Notes: generated by a model from the letters alone, not told the origin. DNA of 64,000 nucleotides from Mucilaginibacter endophyticus (GCF_003351025.1 NZ_QPCG01000003.1:698355-762354), one strand, 5' to 3'. Positions 16,811-26,072 are shown, counted from the first letter of the stretch. Numbers and translations are program-made.

Positions 16811-18322
16811 TTACTTCACCTTATTAATTTTGATAAACATTTGGCTGGTATATAAATTATCCATTTGTTCCTTATAAAGCTTTTCATAATAGCCTACTGT
16901 GAATAAACCTATCTCGTACCTGTACTTTTTATAATTAACCGCATTTTTTAATAAACGGGAAGGTATAGCTAAGCCAAAGTCAGACGGTTTATAATTATTC
17001 AATTTGGAGTTGTCAACCTTTTTGCCGTCTATCCATATGCCAGACGTGCGCGAGTTTTTCCAAAGATCCAGATCGGCCTGACTCGGACTTTTGGCTTTTA
17101 ACGGCTCGCCGGGATAGGTAAAACCTACTATTTGCTGTTCTTGTTGTGTACGGCTCATGCTTTTAAATATTGTTTCCAGCTGTGACCTTTCCGCCGCCGT
17201 AATTCTCGACGGATGCTTTACATAATTATCCGGAGCGTCAATGTGTTTATTGACGATCTGTTGATATTCCTTTATCATATTATCCGAAGCACCCGTGGTT
17301 GTATACGGATAATCACTCGCAATAAATGATTTTGAATAGTGTCTTGATATAGGAGTATCTACTGATATCTTTTCTGTTTTTGGTTTAATATTCTTCTTTA
17401 AAACCGAATGAGTAAACGCATCTGTTTTAGAGCAAAACAACAAAAACGCCGCAATAAATAGGGGAACGGTAGCAATTTTTGCCCAAATAGCATTAATTGC
17501 AGATGTGGATCTGGTCATCATAATTAAACGTTTTTTTATGGTTAGATAATTGAATTGGCTCGTGATACTTAATCCCGTGGAAACATTTGCTGTATTAAGC
17601 AATAAATACTGATAGTCACTTATATCTGTAGTGTTGCTGATTGCGGCGGCATCGGCAATAAACTCATGGTTTAATTCGATACTTTTCCTATAAAAAGGAA
17701 TAAAAGGATTAAACCAGCAAAACACCTGCAATAACTCAATCAATATGATATCAACAGAGTGCAGTTCCCTCGCGTGAGTTAACTCGTGCTCAAGAATTGC
17801 TCCATCAATTTGCTGATTATAATAATCGTGCTTGTTCAGGAAAATGTTATTCAGAAAAGTAAATGGCGACTTGCCATTCTGCACGAGTATCAATTTTCCT
17901 CCCTTATAAGGTAAATGATCACCGTTTCTGATGGCTACATTAATGGCGTACAGGTTATAGCCAAACCGGAATAGCAATACCAATACACCCACGATATACA
18001 AGCCCAACAAACTATATTGCCAATAACTAACGCGCTGCTTAGCAGGAGCAACCTCATGATTAGATGTTGTAGCCTGTTGGTTCTCAAATATTAAAAAGAC
18101 ATTTACAGGTTTGGTTACAACGGTAGCTTTAACTGGTTTTAGCATATCGATCACAGGGCTACTACTTTTTATTCCGATAAAAGGTACAGCTAATGAAAAC
18201 AATACGCTAAACAGCAGATAATACCTGTTAAACGTGTACAGCGTTTTATTTTTTAGCAGCAACTGGTAAATGACCAGCAACAAGCCCGAACACAGGCTGA
18301 AACTGATTAAGCTGTTAATCAT
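16811..18322 (-). CDS. BlaR1/MecR1-type membrane peptidase (M56)
   Basis: The 503-residue protein has N-terminal membrane helices (ISFSLCSGLLLVIYQLLL, YYLLFSVLFSLAVPFIG, YSLLGLYIVGVLVLLFRFGY) and the cytoplasmic zinc site EHELTHARELHS (HExxH at 179-183). A fourth helix follows near 290-310 (ATVPLFIAAFLLFC). BlaR1 proteins sense a periplasmic signal and trigger cleavage of the BlaI repressor. The C-terminal 190 residues are not a penicillin-binding sensor domain; nothing I recognise replaces it, so the ligand is unknown. The start ATG at 18322 overlaps the blaI stop by 8 bp, implying translational coupling. Confidence 0.9.
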   Translation of the reverse strand: MINSLISFSLCSGLLLVIYQLLLKNKTLYTFNRYYLLFSVLFSLAVPFIGIKSSSPVIDMLKPVKATVVTKPVNVFLIFENQQATTSNHEVAPAKQRVSYWQYSLLGLYIVGVLVLLFRFGYNLYAINVAIRNGDHLPYKGGKLILVQNGKSPFTFLNNIFLNKHDYYNQQIDGAILEHELTHARELHSVDIILIELLQVFCWFNPFIPFYRKSIELNHEFIADAAAISNTTDISDYQYLLLNTANVSTGLSITSQFNYLTIKKRLIMMTRSTSAINAIWAKIATVPLFIAAFLLFCSKTDAFTHSVLKKNIKPKTEKISVDTPISRHYSKSFIASDYPYTTTGASDNMIKEYQQIVNKHIDAPDNYVKHPSRITAAERSQLETIFKSMSRTQQEQQIVGFTYPGEPLKAKSPSQADLDLWKNSRTSGIWIDGKKVDNSKLNNYKPSDFGLAIPSRLLKNAVNYKKYRYEIGLFTVGYYEKLYKEQMDNLYTSQMFIKINKVK

Positions 18323-18692
18323 TTTTTTTTCGTTTAAGTTGTTCGTCAATTATTCTTTTCAGATCCTCAAGCTCGGTGTCGGTAAGATTGGCTTCTTTGG
18401 TAAAAAAGGATGCAAACTGCATAGAAGAATTTCCAAAAAAATTCCTGATCAGCCCTTTTACGTGGGTAGAAAAATAATCGGCTTTTTTCACCAACGGGAA
18501 ATACTGTCTCGAATTTCCCATCAGGCGGTAGCCAACAAATTCTTTATTCTGCATTCTCTTTAATAAAGTGGCAATGGTAGTTGTCGCGGGTTTAGGATCC
18601 GGATAAGTATCAATGATATCTTTCATAAATACTTCGTTTCTCTCCCAAATAATATCCATTAATTGCTCTTCAGCAGTTGTCAATTTTACCAT
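18315..18692 (-). CDS. BlaI/MecI/CopY family repressor
   Basis: The 125-residue winged-helix repressor carries LTTAEEQLMDIIWERNEVFMKDII and TTTIATLLKRMQNKEFVGYR (recognition helix region), followed by a dimerisation helix rich in charged residues. Family members bind TACA-N-TGTA operators and are cleaved when the partner BlaR1 is activated. The gene lies first in a two-gene operon with blaR1. Two operator-like palindromes lie immediately upstream, so it very likely represses itself and possibly the divergent alkD-like gene. Confidence 0.93.
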   Translation of the reverse strand: MVKLTTAEEQLMDIIWERNEVFMKDIIDTYPDPKPATTTIATLLKRMQNKEFVGYRLMGNSRQYFPLVKKADYFSTHVKGLIRNFFGNSSMQFASFFTKEANLTDTELEDLKRIIDEQLKRKKND

Positions 18693-18695
18693 AAC

Positions 18696-18729
18696 TCTAC
18701 ATGATTAGAATATACTCTACAATTGTAGA
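18696..18729. promoter_or_regulatory. Tandem BlaI operators
   Basis: TCTACAATTGTAGA at 18716-18729 is a perfect 14-bp palindrome of the BlaI/MecI type. TCTACATGATTAGA at 18696-18709 is a degenerate second copy. The centres are 20 bp apart, about two helical turns. A minus-strand TATATTCT between them may be the -7 element, so repressor binding would cover the promoter. Confidence 0.75.
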
Positions 18730-18796
18730 ATAAAAAAATCACAATTCAAAATATCTTGTTGAAATACTTATTTTCGGATAATCAAAACCCTGCGAT

Positions 18797-19462
18797 ATGA
18801 CTACTGCCGAAATCCTCATTAAACTTGAATCACTCGGAAACGAAAAAATGCGGCTTCACAATAAAAAGAACGGGGCTCATGATAATCAGTTTGGTGTAAA
18901 GCTTGGCGATATCAGGAAAGTAGCGGACACGATCAAAAGCGATCATCAACTGGCTAAAGCATTATGGGAAACCGGCAATGTTGAAGCCCGTTTATTGTCA
19001 ACCCTGATTATTATACCCAAACTGCTGTCAACCGAGGAGTTGGACAGTATGGTAAGGTCGGAGCGGTTTACACAGGTTATCGACTGGCTGTATGCCTATG
19101 TTATTAAAGAATATCCTGAACGCGAAAAATTGCGTGAAACATGGCTGCTTTCTGTTGACCCGATGACTTTACGACTGGGCTGGAGCCTTACCAGCGGACG
19201 AATAGCGAGAAGCCCCGAAGGCCTTGATATCCCGGCTGTCCTTGACAGGCTCGAAAAAGAAATGCCCAAAGCCGCACCCGAGGTGCTATGGACTATGAAT
19301 TCGGCCCTGGCACAAATTGGGATCAACCATCCTGTTTATCGCGAGCGCGCTATCAATATCGGAGAGCGCCTTGGAATCTATCGTGATTATCCTGTGTCAA
19401 AAGGCTGTACATCGCCCTTTGCCCCAATCTGGATCAACGAGATGGTTAAACGTCAGGGCTAA
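18797..19462 (+). CDS. AlkD-like DNA alkylation repair protein (HEAT-repeat family)
   Basis: The 221-residue helical protein fits the DNA alkylation repair family (PF08713-like). Visible signatures are GVKLGDIRKVADTIKSDHQLAKALWETGNVEARLLSTLI and VIDWLYAYVIKEYPEREKLRETWLLS, typical of its paired HEAT-like helices. Members such as AlkD excise positively charged alkylated bases without base flipping. It is divergent from blaI, with 104 bp between the starts containing the BlaI operators. I did not verify the catalytic Asp. Confidence 0.85.
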   Translation: MTTAEILIKLESLGNEKMRLHNKKNGAHDNQFGVKLGDIRKVADTIKSDHQLAKALWETGNVEARLLSTLIIIPKLLSTEELDSMVRSERFTQVIDWLYAYVIKEYPEREKLRETWLLSVDPMTLRLGWSLTSGRIARSPEGLDIPAVLDRLEKEMPKAAPEVLWTMNSALAQIGINHPVYRERAINIGERLGIYRDYPVSKGCTSPFAPIWINEMVKRQG

Positions 19463-19517
19463 ACCGGCATTCTACAATACCGAAGCTTTCACATAAAACT
19501 CGCTTAAATTCAAGATA

Positions 19518-19649
19518 TTCATTGCCGTCGGTTTTAACCGACGGTAAAAAACTTCAAAGTCATGGCTTTAGCCTAAATTAACAAGCGGATTTGGGCTGAA
19601 GCCCTCTTAAGCACTTTTTGTTCCGTTGGTTAAAACCAACGGCAATGAA
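19518..19649. repeat. MITE-like or structured repeat with 27-bp terminal inverted repeats
   Basis: The ends at 19518-19544 and 19623-19649 are reverse complements with two compensatory-type mismatches. Each end is itself palindromic (CCGTCGGTTTTAACCGACGG; CCGTTGGTTAAAACCAACGG). The interior has two more short palindromes, GGCTTTAGCC and GGGCTGAAGCCC. There is no coding frame. The nested symmetry suggests a non-autonomous mobile element or a folded RNA. Confidence 0.7.
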
Positions 19650-19711
19650 GTCTAACATCTATCTGGAAATAACATTCACTTGTTTTTAAACGATTTCTTA
19701 AAAAGAACATT

Positions 19712-19746
19712 AAAAAAAGTGTGTAGACCCTTTCGGATATACACAC
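19712..19746 (-). terminator. Intrinsic terminator of the sigma/fecR/susCD/phosphoesterase locus
   Basis: On the minus strand the stem GTGTGTA / TACACAC, with a loop of about 14 nt containing further CC/GG pairs, is followed by seven T residues. It lies 30 bp past the phosphoesterase stop. Confidence 0.88.
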
Positions 19747-19776
19747 CTTAAAAATAAACATGCTTATAACCTATCT

Positions 19777-20679
19777 TTAAAACGGATGCGGCTTATAAAC
19801 ATTTTTAACACTACCATCCTGGTATAGCTCCAAAATCGCATAACCCGGCGGAGTTTCTTCATAATAACCTTCTCCGGCAGATTTTTCATCGCCTTTACCC
19901 CACCAGAAACCGCTCATGGCGCCATTGCAAAAATATTGAGTGCCGTTATAGGAAGCCGTATCCAGCAGGTGGTTGTGGCCGCTTAAACATACCTTTACCT
20001 TATCGCGATGCTGATAGAACAAGGCTTTTAGCTTTTTATAATCAGAGTGCATGCCACCTTCCCAGTATGGGGTTACGCCCAATATCGGGTAATGCGACAT
20101 CAGCAACACCGGTGTATTTGCGGGTAATTGTTCCAGCTCCTTTTTTAACCAATTAAACTGCTCATCATCCACTGTAATGGATGGATTGTTACCATCCAAA
20201 ATAATGAAATGCCAGCCCGATTTGCTGAAACTGTAATACCTGTTAGGAATTCCCAACCGTTTCACAACGTAATCTTTTCCGTACATGGCATCAGCATGAT
20301 CCGGTGCTGCCCACCAGTTATCATGGTTTCCAATGCAGCTATGCACTTCGTATCCTTTCAGGCTTGTCATGCAATCATCCCATATGCTCCATAATTCGGT
20401 AACACGTTCACGTTTTACGTTATCATAAGATGCATCAAAAATGGAATCGCCGCCATTCAGGAAGAAGTCTACCTTTTCAGCCTTAATGGTTTCCAGGCAT
20501 TTTTTAAATTTCTGAGGGGCATCAAGGTCGGGCCTGATATGCACATCGGTAATGTGGGCGACTTTTAATACCGGTTTTGCCTTTATATTTTCGGCGGCGT
20601 TTGCAACGCTGTTACCGCGTGTAACCAATCCCGCTGCTGCCAGGATCCCCGCGCCTTTTAAAATCTCTCTTCTTTTCAT
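19777..20679 (-). CDS. Calcineurin-like metallophosphoesterase, Tat-type signal
   Basis: The 300-residue protein begins MKRREILKGAGILAAAGLV, a twin-arginine-like signal. All metallophosphoesterase motifs are present: TDVH (Asp45, His47), GGDS (Asp78), GNHD (118-120 region), SHYP and GHNH. These residues hold a binuclear metal centre that hydrolyses phosphomonoesters or diesters. It lies 23 bp after susD in the FecR-controlled locus, which suggests that the imported substrate carries phosphate (phosphoglycan, inositol phosphate, nucleotide or phospholipid head group). The actual substrate cannot be told. Confidence 0.92.
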   Translation of the reverse strand: MKRREILKGAGILAAAGLVTRGNSVANAAENIKAKPVLKVAHITDVHIRPDLDAPQKFKKCLETIKAEKVDFFLNGGDSIFDASYDNVKRERVTELWSIWDDCMTSLKGYEVHSCIGNHDNWWAAPDHADAMYGKDYVVKRLGIPNRYYSFSKSGWHFIILDGNNPSITVDDEQFNWLKKELEQLPANTPVLLMSHYPILGVTPYWEGGMHSDYKKLKALFYQHRDKVKVCLSGHNHLLDTASYNGTQYFCNGAMSGFWWGKGDEKSAGEGYYEETPPGYAILELYQDGSVKNVYKPHPF

Positions 20680-20702
20680 ATCAAATTATGCTGAGGGTGG
20701 TT

Positions 20703-22457
20703 TTACCAGCCCGGGTTTTGGGTTAAGTTTTTATTGAGCAATAACTCCGTAGTTGGAAGCGGGAAATAATAGTTTTTAGGATCGGTAAAAGTTTTAACCA
20801 ACGTAGGGTTAACTACCACGTTACCGCTGTTACCATTACTCAAATAAATATCCTTACCCACCACAAAGTATGATACGTTAGGCAGCGTAGTAGCGGGCTT
20901 GGCTGTTACCAGGCTTACGTCTGGCTGTCCGTCGCCATCAATATCATAGCTGCCCAGGCCAGGGAAGTACATACCGGTAAAGGTTTGCGCCAGTAATGCC
21001 CCGCTTTTCCAGCGCATCAAATCATCGTAGCGGAAATTTTCACAAGCCAGTTCCACACGGCGCTCCCTGCGGATCTCCAGCAATACGCTTTGCAATGAGC
21101 CCGATACATTAGGGTAAGTGGCCGCCAGCACAGGATCAACAGTTGCAGCCATAGTTAAATGCGGCATGCCTACCCTATCGCGCAGCAGGTTTACAGACAT
21201 ATCCAGATCGCTTTGGCTAAAGCTGCCTGTTCCTGCAGCTGCAAGTTCTGCTTTTGATTCGGCGTAGATCAGCAGCATTTCCGCATAACGGAACACAATA
21301 CCCGCGTTATAATTAGTATTATACGTAGGTGTAGCCGGGTCATAATATTTGATTTGCTGGTATCCGGTTGGCGCCGGGCCCAGGATCCTTGCGCCTTTCA
21401 AATCGCCATAAGTTACCGTAGGCGGTAAAACGGTTTGCGCCATCCGTGGATCACGATTGGTGAACTCGTCTTTGATCATCTGTGTGGCATAACCTGCGGT
21501 AGACGTATAAGGCGTTCCGTTTTTAGTGAGGTAAGTATTTAACAAGCTTTTGGTAAGGCTTAAACCATAAGCCCTCATATTACCGTCAAGCGGTGTAGTA
21601 ACGTGCAGGGTATTGCTGTAATAGTAGCCAAGCATCACCTCGGTATTCTGCGGATCGGTAGGCGCATAAAACAAAAACAGGTTCAGGTAATCCTTATCAG
21701 GGCTACCGGTACTGTACAATTTAAAAGTACCACTTTTCATAACGGCAAGCGCCGCATCATTAGCAGTTTGTAAAAATGACTGCCCGCCGTCTATACCGTG
21801 ATATTTTCTGAAAGTACCTTCATGCAAGCCTACGCGGGCCTGCAATGCCAGGGCAGCCCATTTGGTAATGGTGCCTGAAGGGCCAGTTGGGTTAATATGT
21901 GCGGCGGCAAAGCTCAGATCGGCCATTACCGAATCCATTACCAGTTTACGTGGGTCCCTGCCTTTGTATAATTCGCCATTGTCATTTGGTAAAATGGTTG
22001 CGCCGTACCATGGCACGTCGCCAAAGCGCTTTACCATATCAAAATAAAACCAGGCCCTGAAAAAACGGGCTACCCCAACATAATGGCTTTTTACTGCTTC
22101 AGAAGCATTGGCTTTCTGATAATTCTGCAAAAAGTAATTTACCTGGCGAAGGTAAGTCCAGGTCCAGCCGGCCTGGCTTGCGCTGGTAGGCAAAGGAAGC
22201 TGACCAGCTACAACTTTATTAAAAGGGTTATTTTCGTAATTATCGCTTTGCTGATCGCCTAATGCAATGGTACCGATACCCGGCAGGTAAGAGTACAAAC
22301 CATTACAGTAGGTATTAAGGTCATTGGCATTGGCAAAAAAGTTTTGTTGTGTTAAGCTGGATACCGGGTACCTGCTTAAAAAATTATCTTTTTGACAGGA
22401 TGTTAATGATAAGCAGCTTATCATTACAAACAATATGATGATTTGAATATTTTTCAT
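20703..22457 (-). CDS. SusD/RagB family outer-membrane lipoprotein
   Basis: The protein has 584 residues from the ATG at 22457 (MKNIQIIILFVMISCLSLTSC; lipobox Cys21). A second in-frame ATG at 22475 would add six residues. Family landmarks are SHYVGVARFFRAWFYFDMVKRFGDVPW, IRRERRVELACENFRYDDLMRWK and the end YFPLPTTELLLNKNLTQNPGW. It pairs with the STN-type susC, whose stop lies only 24 bp upstream of this start. Confidence 0.96.
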   Translation of the reverse strand: MKNIQIIILFVMISCLSLTSCQKDNFLSRYPVSSLTQQNFFANANDLNTYCNGLYSYLPGIGTIALGDQQSDNYENNPFNKVVAGQLPLPTSASQAGWTWTYLRQVNYFLQNYQKANASEAVKSHYVGVARFFRAWFYFDMVKRFGDVPWYGATILPNDNGELYKGRDPRKLVMDSVMADLSFAAAHINPTGPSGTITKWAALALQARVGLHEGTFRKYHGIDGGQSFLQTANDAALAVMKSGTFKLYSTGSPDKDYLNLFLFYAPTDPQNTEVMLGYYYSNTLHVTTPLDGNMRAYGLSLTKSLLNTYLTKNGTPYTSTAGYATQMIKDEFTNRDPRMAQTVLPPTVTYGDLKGARILGPAPTGYQQIKYYDPATPTYNTNYNAGIVFRYAEMLLIYAESKAELAAAGTGSFSQSDLDMSVNLLRDRVGMPHLTMAATVDPVLAATYPNVSGSLQSVLLEIRRERRVELACENFRYDDLMRWKSGALLAQTFTGMYFPGLGSYDIDGDGQPDVSLVTAKPATTLPNVSYFVVGKDIYLSNGNSGNVVVNPTLVKTFTDPKNYYFPLPTTELLLNKNLTQNPGW

Positions 22458-22481
22458 TTTAATGAGGAAAAACATGATGCA

Positions 22482-25400
22482 TTAAAATTTAGCGTTAATA
22501 CCGAACGAATAGCCGCGTTGGAAAGGATATACTTTACCGGCCCCCCAATTGCCGCTTAATCCTTCGGGGTCGAACCCTTGCGGTAGTTTGTCTGTTTCCC
22601 AAAGGTCTTCGCCGCTGAAATACAGCCTTAAACGGTCAACCCCTATCTTTTTAAATACAGGCAGATTAAATGAATAGCCTACCGTGAGGTTTTTAAGACG
22701 GATATAAGCCGCGCTATAAGTATACCTGGTTTGTGGTACAGCAAGATCGATCCATTGCCCTGCATCGCCCGCACGCCAGCCTTTCAGGCTTGGGTAAAAG
22801 GCATTAGGGTTTTGAGGTGTCCAGGTATTGCCCACAATGTTTTTGTAAACATTATCCCATGGCGAGAAAAAGCTGCTCCAGTAATAACCGCTGGTACCAG
22901 GCCAGAACGACTGCTTGCCTACACCCTGGAAATAAATACTGAAGTCGAAATTATTCCACGAAAAATTGCCGCCAAAACCAAAGTTGTAACGTGGTGTGGT
23001 GTTACCGATCACATGCGCGTCGCCCGGATTCCCTATGGTGCCATCGCCATAATCAATTTTACCGTCATGGTTCAGGTCGGCATATTGAAGCTCCCCTGCT
23101 TTGTTCCAGGCATAATAGCCTTGTAATTTTGATTGGTCTGGTGCTGCTTTAGCCGCGGCATCTGTCTGGAAGATCCCCAGGGTGGTTAAACCCATAATAT
23201 CGCCAACATGCTGCCCTACGTAGTAATCGCCGCCAAACCAGAATTTATTAGGGTTATTATAGCGGGTAATTTCCGTTTGCGAATCCCATACATTTGCACG
23301 TAAACCGAAGACAAAAGGTTTGCCGGCTAACAAAAACTGGTCATTATAAGTCAGGTTTAACTCCCAGCCTTGTGTACGCAGATCGGCTGCGTTTTCCTGA
23401 GGTTGCGTGGCCCCTAATACCGCCGGAAGCTGAAAACCTTTGGTGATCATGTTCTTGGTATCGCGCTGATACCAGTCAAACGTTGCATTCAGTTTACCGA
23501 AAAGGGTAATATCAATTCCGGCATTTTTACTGTAAACCTTTTCCCATGTCAAAGCCGGTGAAACAAGGGTAGCAGGGTAAACAGCTGTTGGCTGCGAGCC
23601 TCCTAATATATTGCCGATCTTACCTGAACTTAGTGTTGAGATAAAATCATAATTGCCCAAGCTTTGATCATTACCCAATGAACCATAAGAAGCGCGCAAT
23701 TTCAGGTTGTTAACTACTCCTCGCAGCCCTTTAAAAAACGGCTCTTCAGATACCCGCCAGCCTGCAGATGCAGATGGGAAGAAAGCATAATGATCATTAA
23801 CCGGGAAACGTGATGAACCATCGTAGCGGCCATCTAACTCCAAAAGATATTTGTTATCATATGAATAATTCAGGCGCGAAAAGATACCCCTCACCGCCCA
23901 CTGATAGCCATTACCGTGAACAGAAGGTGTTGCACCGGTAGTTACGTCAAGATAACCAACCTGATCGCTGATCAAGTCATTGTTCTGCGCCGAGAAGTAG
24001 TTGTATTTATTCAGCTCCTGGTTATAACCAACCATTCCCTTAAAGTAATGCTTGCCAAAATTCTTTTCATACTCGGTGTATATGTTAACAGCCTGGTATG
24101 AATTATCGTCCGAATAAGCGGAAGCATCGCTATGGCCGGCATAAGATATTGGTTGATTTGGGCCGGTTTCGTAAGGCAAAGCCACATGGTACGCCTGGTT
24201 GTAATTATTAGTCGACCGGAAAGTATAATCGCCCTTAACCCGCCAGGTATTATTAAACCATGATGTGGTAAAACCAATGGTATTTTGTGGCTGATTGGTA
24301 ACGGTATTTCCCCTGCCGCCGCCTTGCAAAAAGCCAAGATATGTACCATCAGAAGTGTAAGAGCCATCAGGATTCCTCGGAACAGACAATGAATTGGAGC
24401 GACCGATCTGGTGATACAGATCGCCTGAAGTCCAGTCTGATGTCCATAATGACGGGTAATTATAAACCGTACGGTTATAGGCTGTATTGGTATAAATATG
24501 CATCCATTCGGTAACCTTAAAATCAAGTTTAGCCCGCATATTGATCCGGTCATAGTGATCGGGGTTGTAACGGAACACACCATTTTGTCTGTTATAATCT
24601 GCCGAAACATAATAGGTGATCCTGTCGCTGCCACCGCTCACACTTAAATTATGGGTTTGACTTACGTTATTAGGTTTATAGAGTTCATTAAACCAGTTGG
24701 TAGCACCAAAATAATCGTAAACATTAGGGTTAGTAGGGTCAACTATAACTGCAGGCAAACTTGGATTTTTTGAACGCTGCTGCGCGTAATCAACCGCGGC
24801 GGTATTATACAAATTGACGCCATAGTAGGCTGAGTACGCCTGGTTTTTAAAATCGATCACAGTTGCCGGATCGGTAACAATATCGGGCAAGTTGGTGATT
24901 TTATGAACGGCTACGTTATTACTGTAGCTTACCTTTGCTTTACCATTACTTTGTTTTGAACCGCTTTTAGTAGTGATCAGGATAACGCCAAATGATGCCC
25001 TTGAACCATAAACGGCAGATGCAGACGCGTCTTTCAGCACCGTAGCACTGGCCACATCATCGGGATTGATATTACTGATATCAGTAGTAACACCATCCAC
25101 CAATACCAAAGGAGTCCCTCCGTTAATTGATGTAAACCCGCGGATGTTGAAAGTAGTGCTCCTTCCCGGTTGCCCATCAGATGAAATAACATTCAATCCT
25201 GCTAACTGGCCTTGTAAACCGCGCCCAACATTTGGTATTGGCCTGTCTTCCAAAACACTTCCGCTCACTGTACTTACGGCCCCGGTAAGGTTTACTTTTT
25301 TCTGGCTACCGTAACCTACAACAACTACGTCATTCAGCTTGGATTGATCCATTTCCAGTGCAACATTAACTTCCTGCTGCCCATTAACAACTACTTCCTT

Positions 25401-25958
25401 TTTCTTGAAGCCCACAAAAGTAAAAACTATTACCTCGTTGCTTTCTGCAATAACCCGGTATAAGCCATTAGCATCTGTTGCGGTATGTTTTGAAGTGCCT
25501 TTAATGCTGACATTAACACCCGGCAATGGCTGTCCTTTATCATCCGTTACTTTACCGGTGATGGTTTGAGCCCAGGGTAAAGTGGTTGCCGATGCCGGTT
25601 TCTCATCTATCACAATAGTATTATCGGTGATGGTATAAACCAGGCCCAGATCTTTTAAAACAATATCCAACGCCTGCTGAATTGTCCCGTTTTGGAGGTT
25701 TACACTTACCGTACCCGCATGTTTAAGCAGCTTACTCTCATACCAGAATGCAAAACCGCTTTGTCTTTTGATTTTGGCGATAACTTTTTGAACCGAGGTA
25801 TTCTTTTCCGATAGATTTATATTTTGCGCATAGGTACTGGCCGATGCATTAAGACAAAATAGAAATATTAAAAATATCGTGATTTTCATGATCATGAAAA
25901 TTTTGACTAATTGTCTTCGATTATCACGCAGAAGACATGGGTGCGTATAAAAATTCAT
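22482..25958 (-). CDS. SusC/RagA TonB-dependent transporter with N-terminal STN signalling domain
   Basis: The protein has up to 1158 residues. After a leader ending ASASTYAQ, residues about 50-120 form an STN (secretin/TonB N-terminal) domain (NTSVQKVIAKIKRQSGFAFWYESKLL; GTIQQALDIVLKDLGLVYTI; NTIVI). That domain contacts a FecR-type anti-sigma factor in the periplasm. A carboxypeptidase-like domain (ITGKVTDDKGQPLPGVNVSIKG), plug (NDVVVVGYGSQKK; VLKDASASAVYGSRASFGVIL) and barrel ending in Phe (GINAKF) follow. The start could instead be ATG 25895 or 25889, both closer to the hydrophobic signal. Immediately upstream (higher coordinates) lie fecR and an ECF sigma gene, so substrate binding probably induces the locus. 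Confidence 0.96.
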   Translation of the reverse strand: MNFYTHPCLLRDNRRQLVKIFMIMKITIFLIFLFCLNASASTYAQNINLSEKNTSVQKVIAKIKRQSGFAFWYESKLLKHAGTVSVNLQNGTIQQALDIVLKDLGLVYTITDNTIVIDEKPASATTLPWAQTITGKVTDDKGQPLPGVNVSIKGTSKHTATDANGLYRVIAESNEVIVFTFVGFKKKEVVVNGQQEVNVALEMDQSKLNDVVVVGYGSQKKVNLTGAVSTVSGSVLEDRPIPNVGRGLQGQLAGLNVISSDGQPGRSTTFNIRGFTSINGGTPLVLVDGVTTDISNINPDDVASATVLKDASASAVYGSRASFGVILITTKSGSKQSNGKAKVSYSNNVAVHKITNLPDIVTDPATVIDFKNQAYSAYYGVNLYNTAAVDYAQQRSKNPSLPAVIVDPTNPNVYDYFGATNWFNELYKPNNVSQTHNLSVSGGSDRITYYVSADYNRQNGVFRYNPDHYDRINMRAKLDFKVTEWMHIYTNTAYNRTVYNYPSLWTSDWTSGDLYHQIGRSNSLSVPRNPDGSYTSDGTYLGFLQGGGRGNTVTNQPQNTIGFTTSWFNNTWRVKGDYTFRSTNNYNQAYHVALPYETGPNQPISYAGHSDASAYSDDNSYQAVNIYTEYEKNFGKHYFKGMVGYNQELNKYNYFSAQNNDLISDQVGYLDVTTGATPSVHGNGYQWAVRGIFSRLNYSYDNKYLLELDGRYDGSSRFPVNDHYAFFPSASAGWRVSEEPFFKGLRGVVNNLKLRASYGSLGNDQSLGNYDFISTLSSGKIGNILGGSQPTAVYPATLVSPALTWEKVYSKNAGIDITLFGKLNATFDWYQRDTKNMITKGFQLPAVLGATQPQENAADLRTQGWELNLTYNDQFLLAGKPFVFGLRANVWDSQTEITRYNNPNKFWFGGDYYVGQHVGDIMGLTTLGIFQTDAAAKAAPDQSKLQGYYAWNKAGELQYADLNHDGKIDYGDGTIGNPGDAHVIGNTTPRYNFGFGGNFSWNNFDFSIYFQGVGKQSFWPGTSGYYWSSFFSPWDNVYKNIVGNTWTPQNPNAFYPSLKGWRAGDAGQWIDLAVPQTRYTYSAAYIRLKNLTVGYSFNLPVFKKIGVDRLRLYFSGEDLWETDKLPQGFDPEGLSGNWGAGKVYPFQRGYSFGINAKF

Positions 25959-25965
25959 ACTTTTG

Positions 25966-26072
25966 TTTTGTTTGGGTTTAATACATAAATGTCTGTCACA
26001 AGATTTTTTTTCGCTTCGGCGAGAGGTGAACCCAGCATCCGCCGGCAGTGTTCCAGCACTTCCGGCTTTTTT
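25966..26072 (+). ncRNA. Candidate antisense small RNA opposite the susC leader (DonS-like arrangement)
   Basis: A textbook intrinsic terminator lies on the plus strand at 26041-26072, although no plus-strand gene is present. The stem GCCGGCAGTG / CACTTCCGGC has one mismatch, the loop is six bases, and six T residues follow. Upstream on the same strand TACTTTTG at 25958-25965 matches the Bacteroidota -7 consensus TAnnTTTG exactly. No TTTG is seen at the -33 position. The predicted transcript is about 100 nt and lies antisense to the 5' leader of the STN-type susC. In Bacteroides such cis-antisense RNAs repress PULs controlled by ECF sigma/anti-sigma pairs. The start is approximate. Confidence 0.4.
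26041..26072 (+). terminator. Plus-strand intrinsic terminator without a plus-strand gene
   Basis: Ten-base stem (nine pairs), six-base loop and six-T tract. It is strand-specific, because on the minus strand the T-tract becomes an A-tract before the stem. It would end an RNA transcribed antisense to the susC leader. Confidence 0.8.

Larger units (their letters stand above)
19463..19776. other. Intergenic region holding a MITE-like element and a terminator
   Basis: The gap between convergent genes contains the 132-bp inverted-repeat element (19518-19649) and the terminator at 19712-19746. I see nothing else. Confidence 0.7.

Noticed and set aside
24011..24634. A 207-codon open frame on the minus strand in another frame of the STN-type susC
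   Set aside because: It lies wholly inside a well-supported TonB receptor, has no domain or signal, and its composition is a frame shadow.
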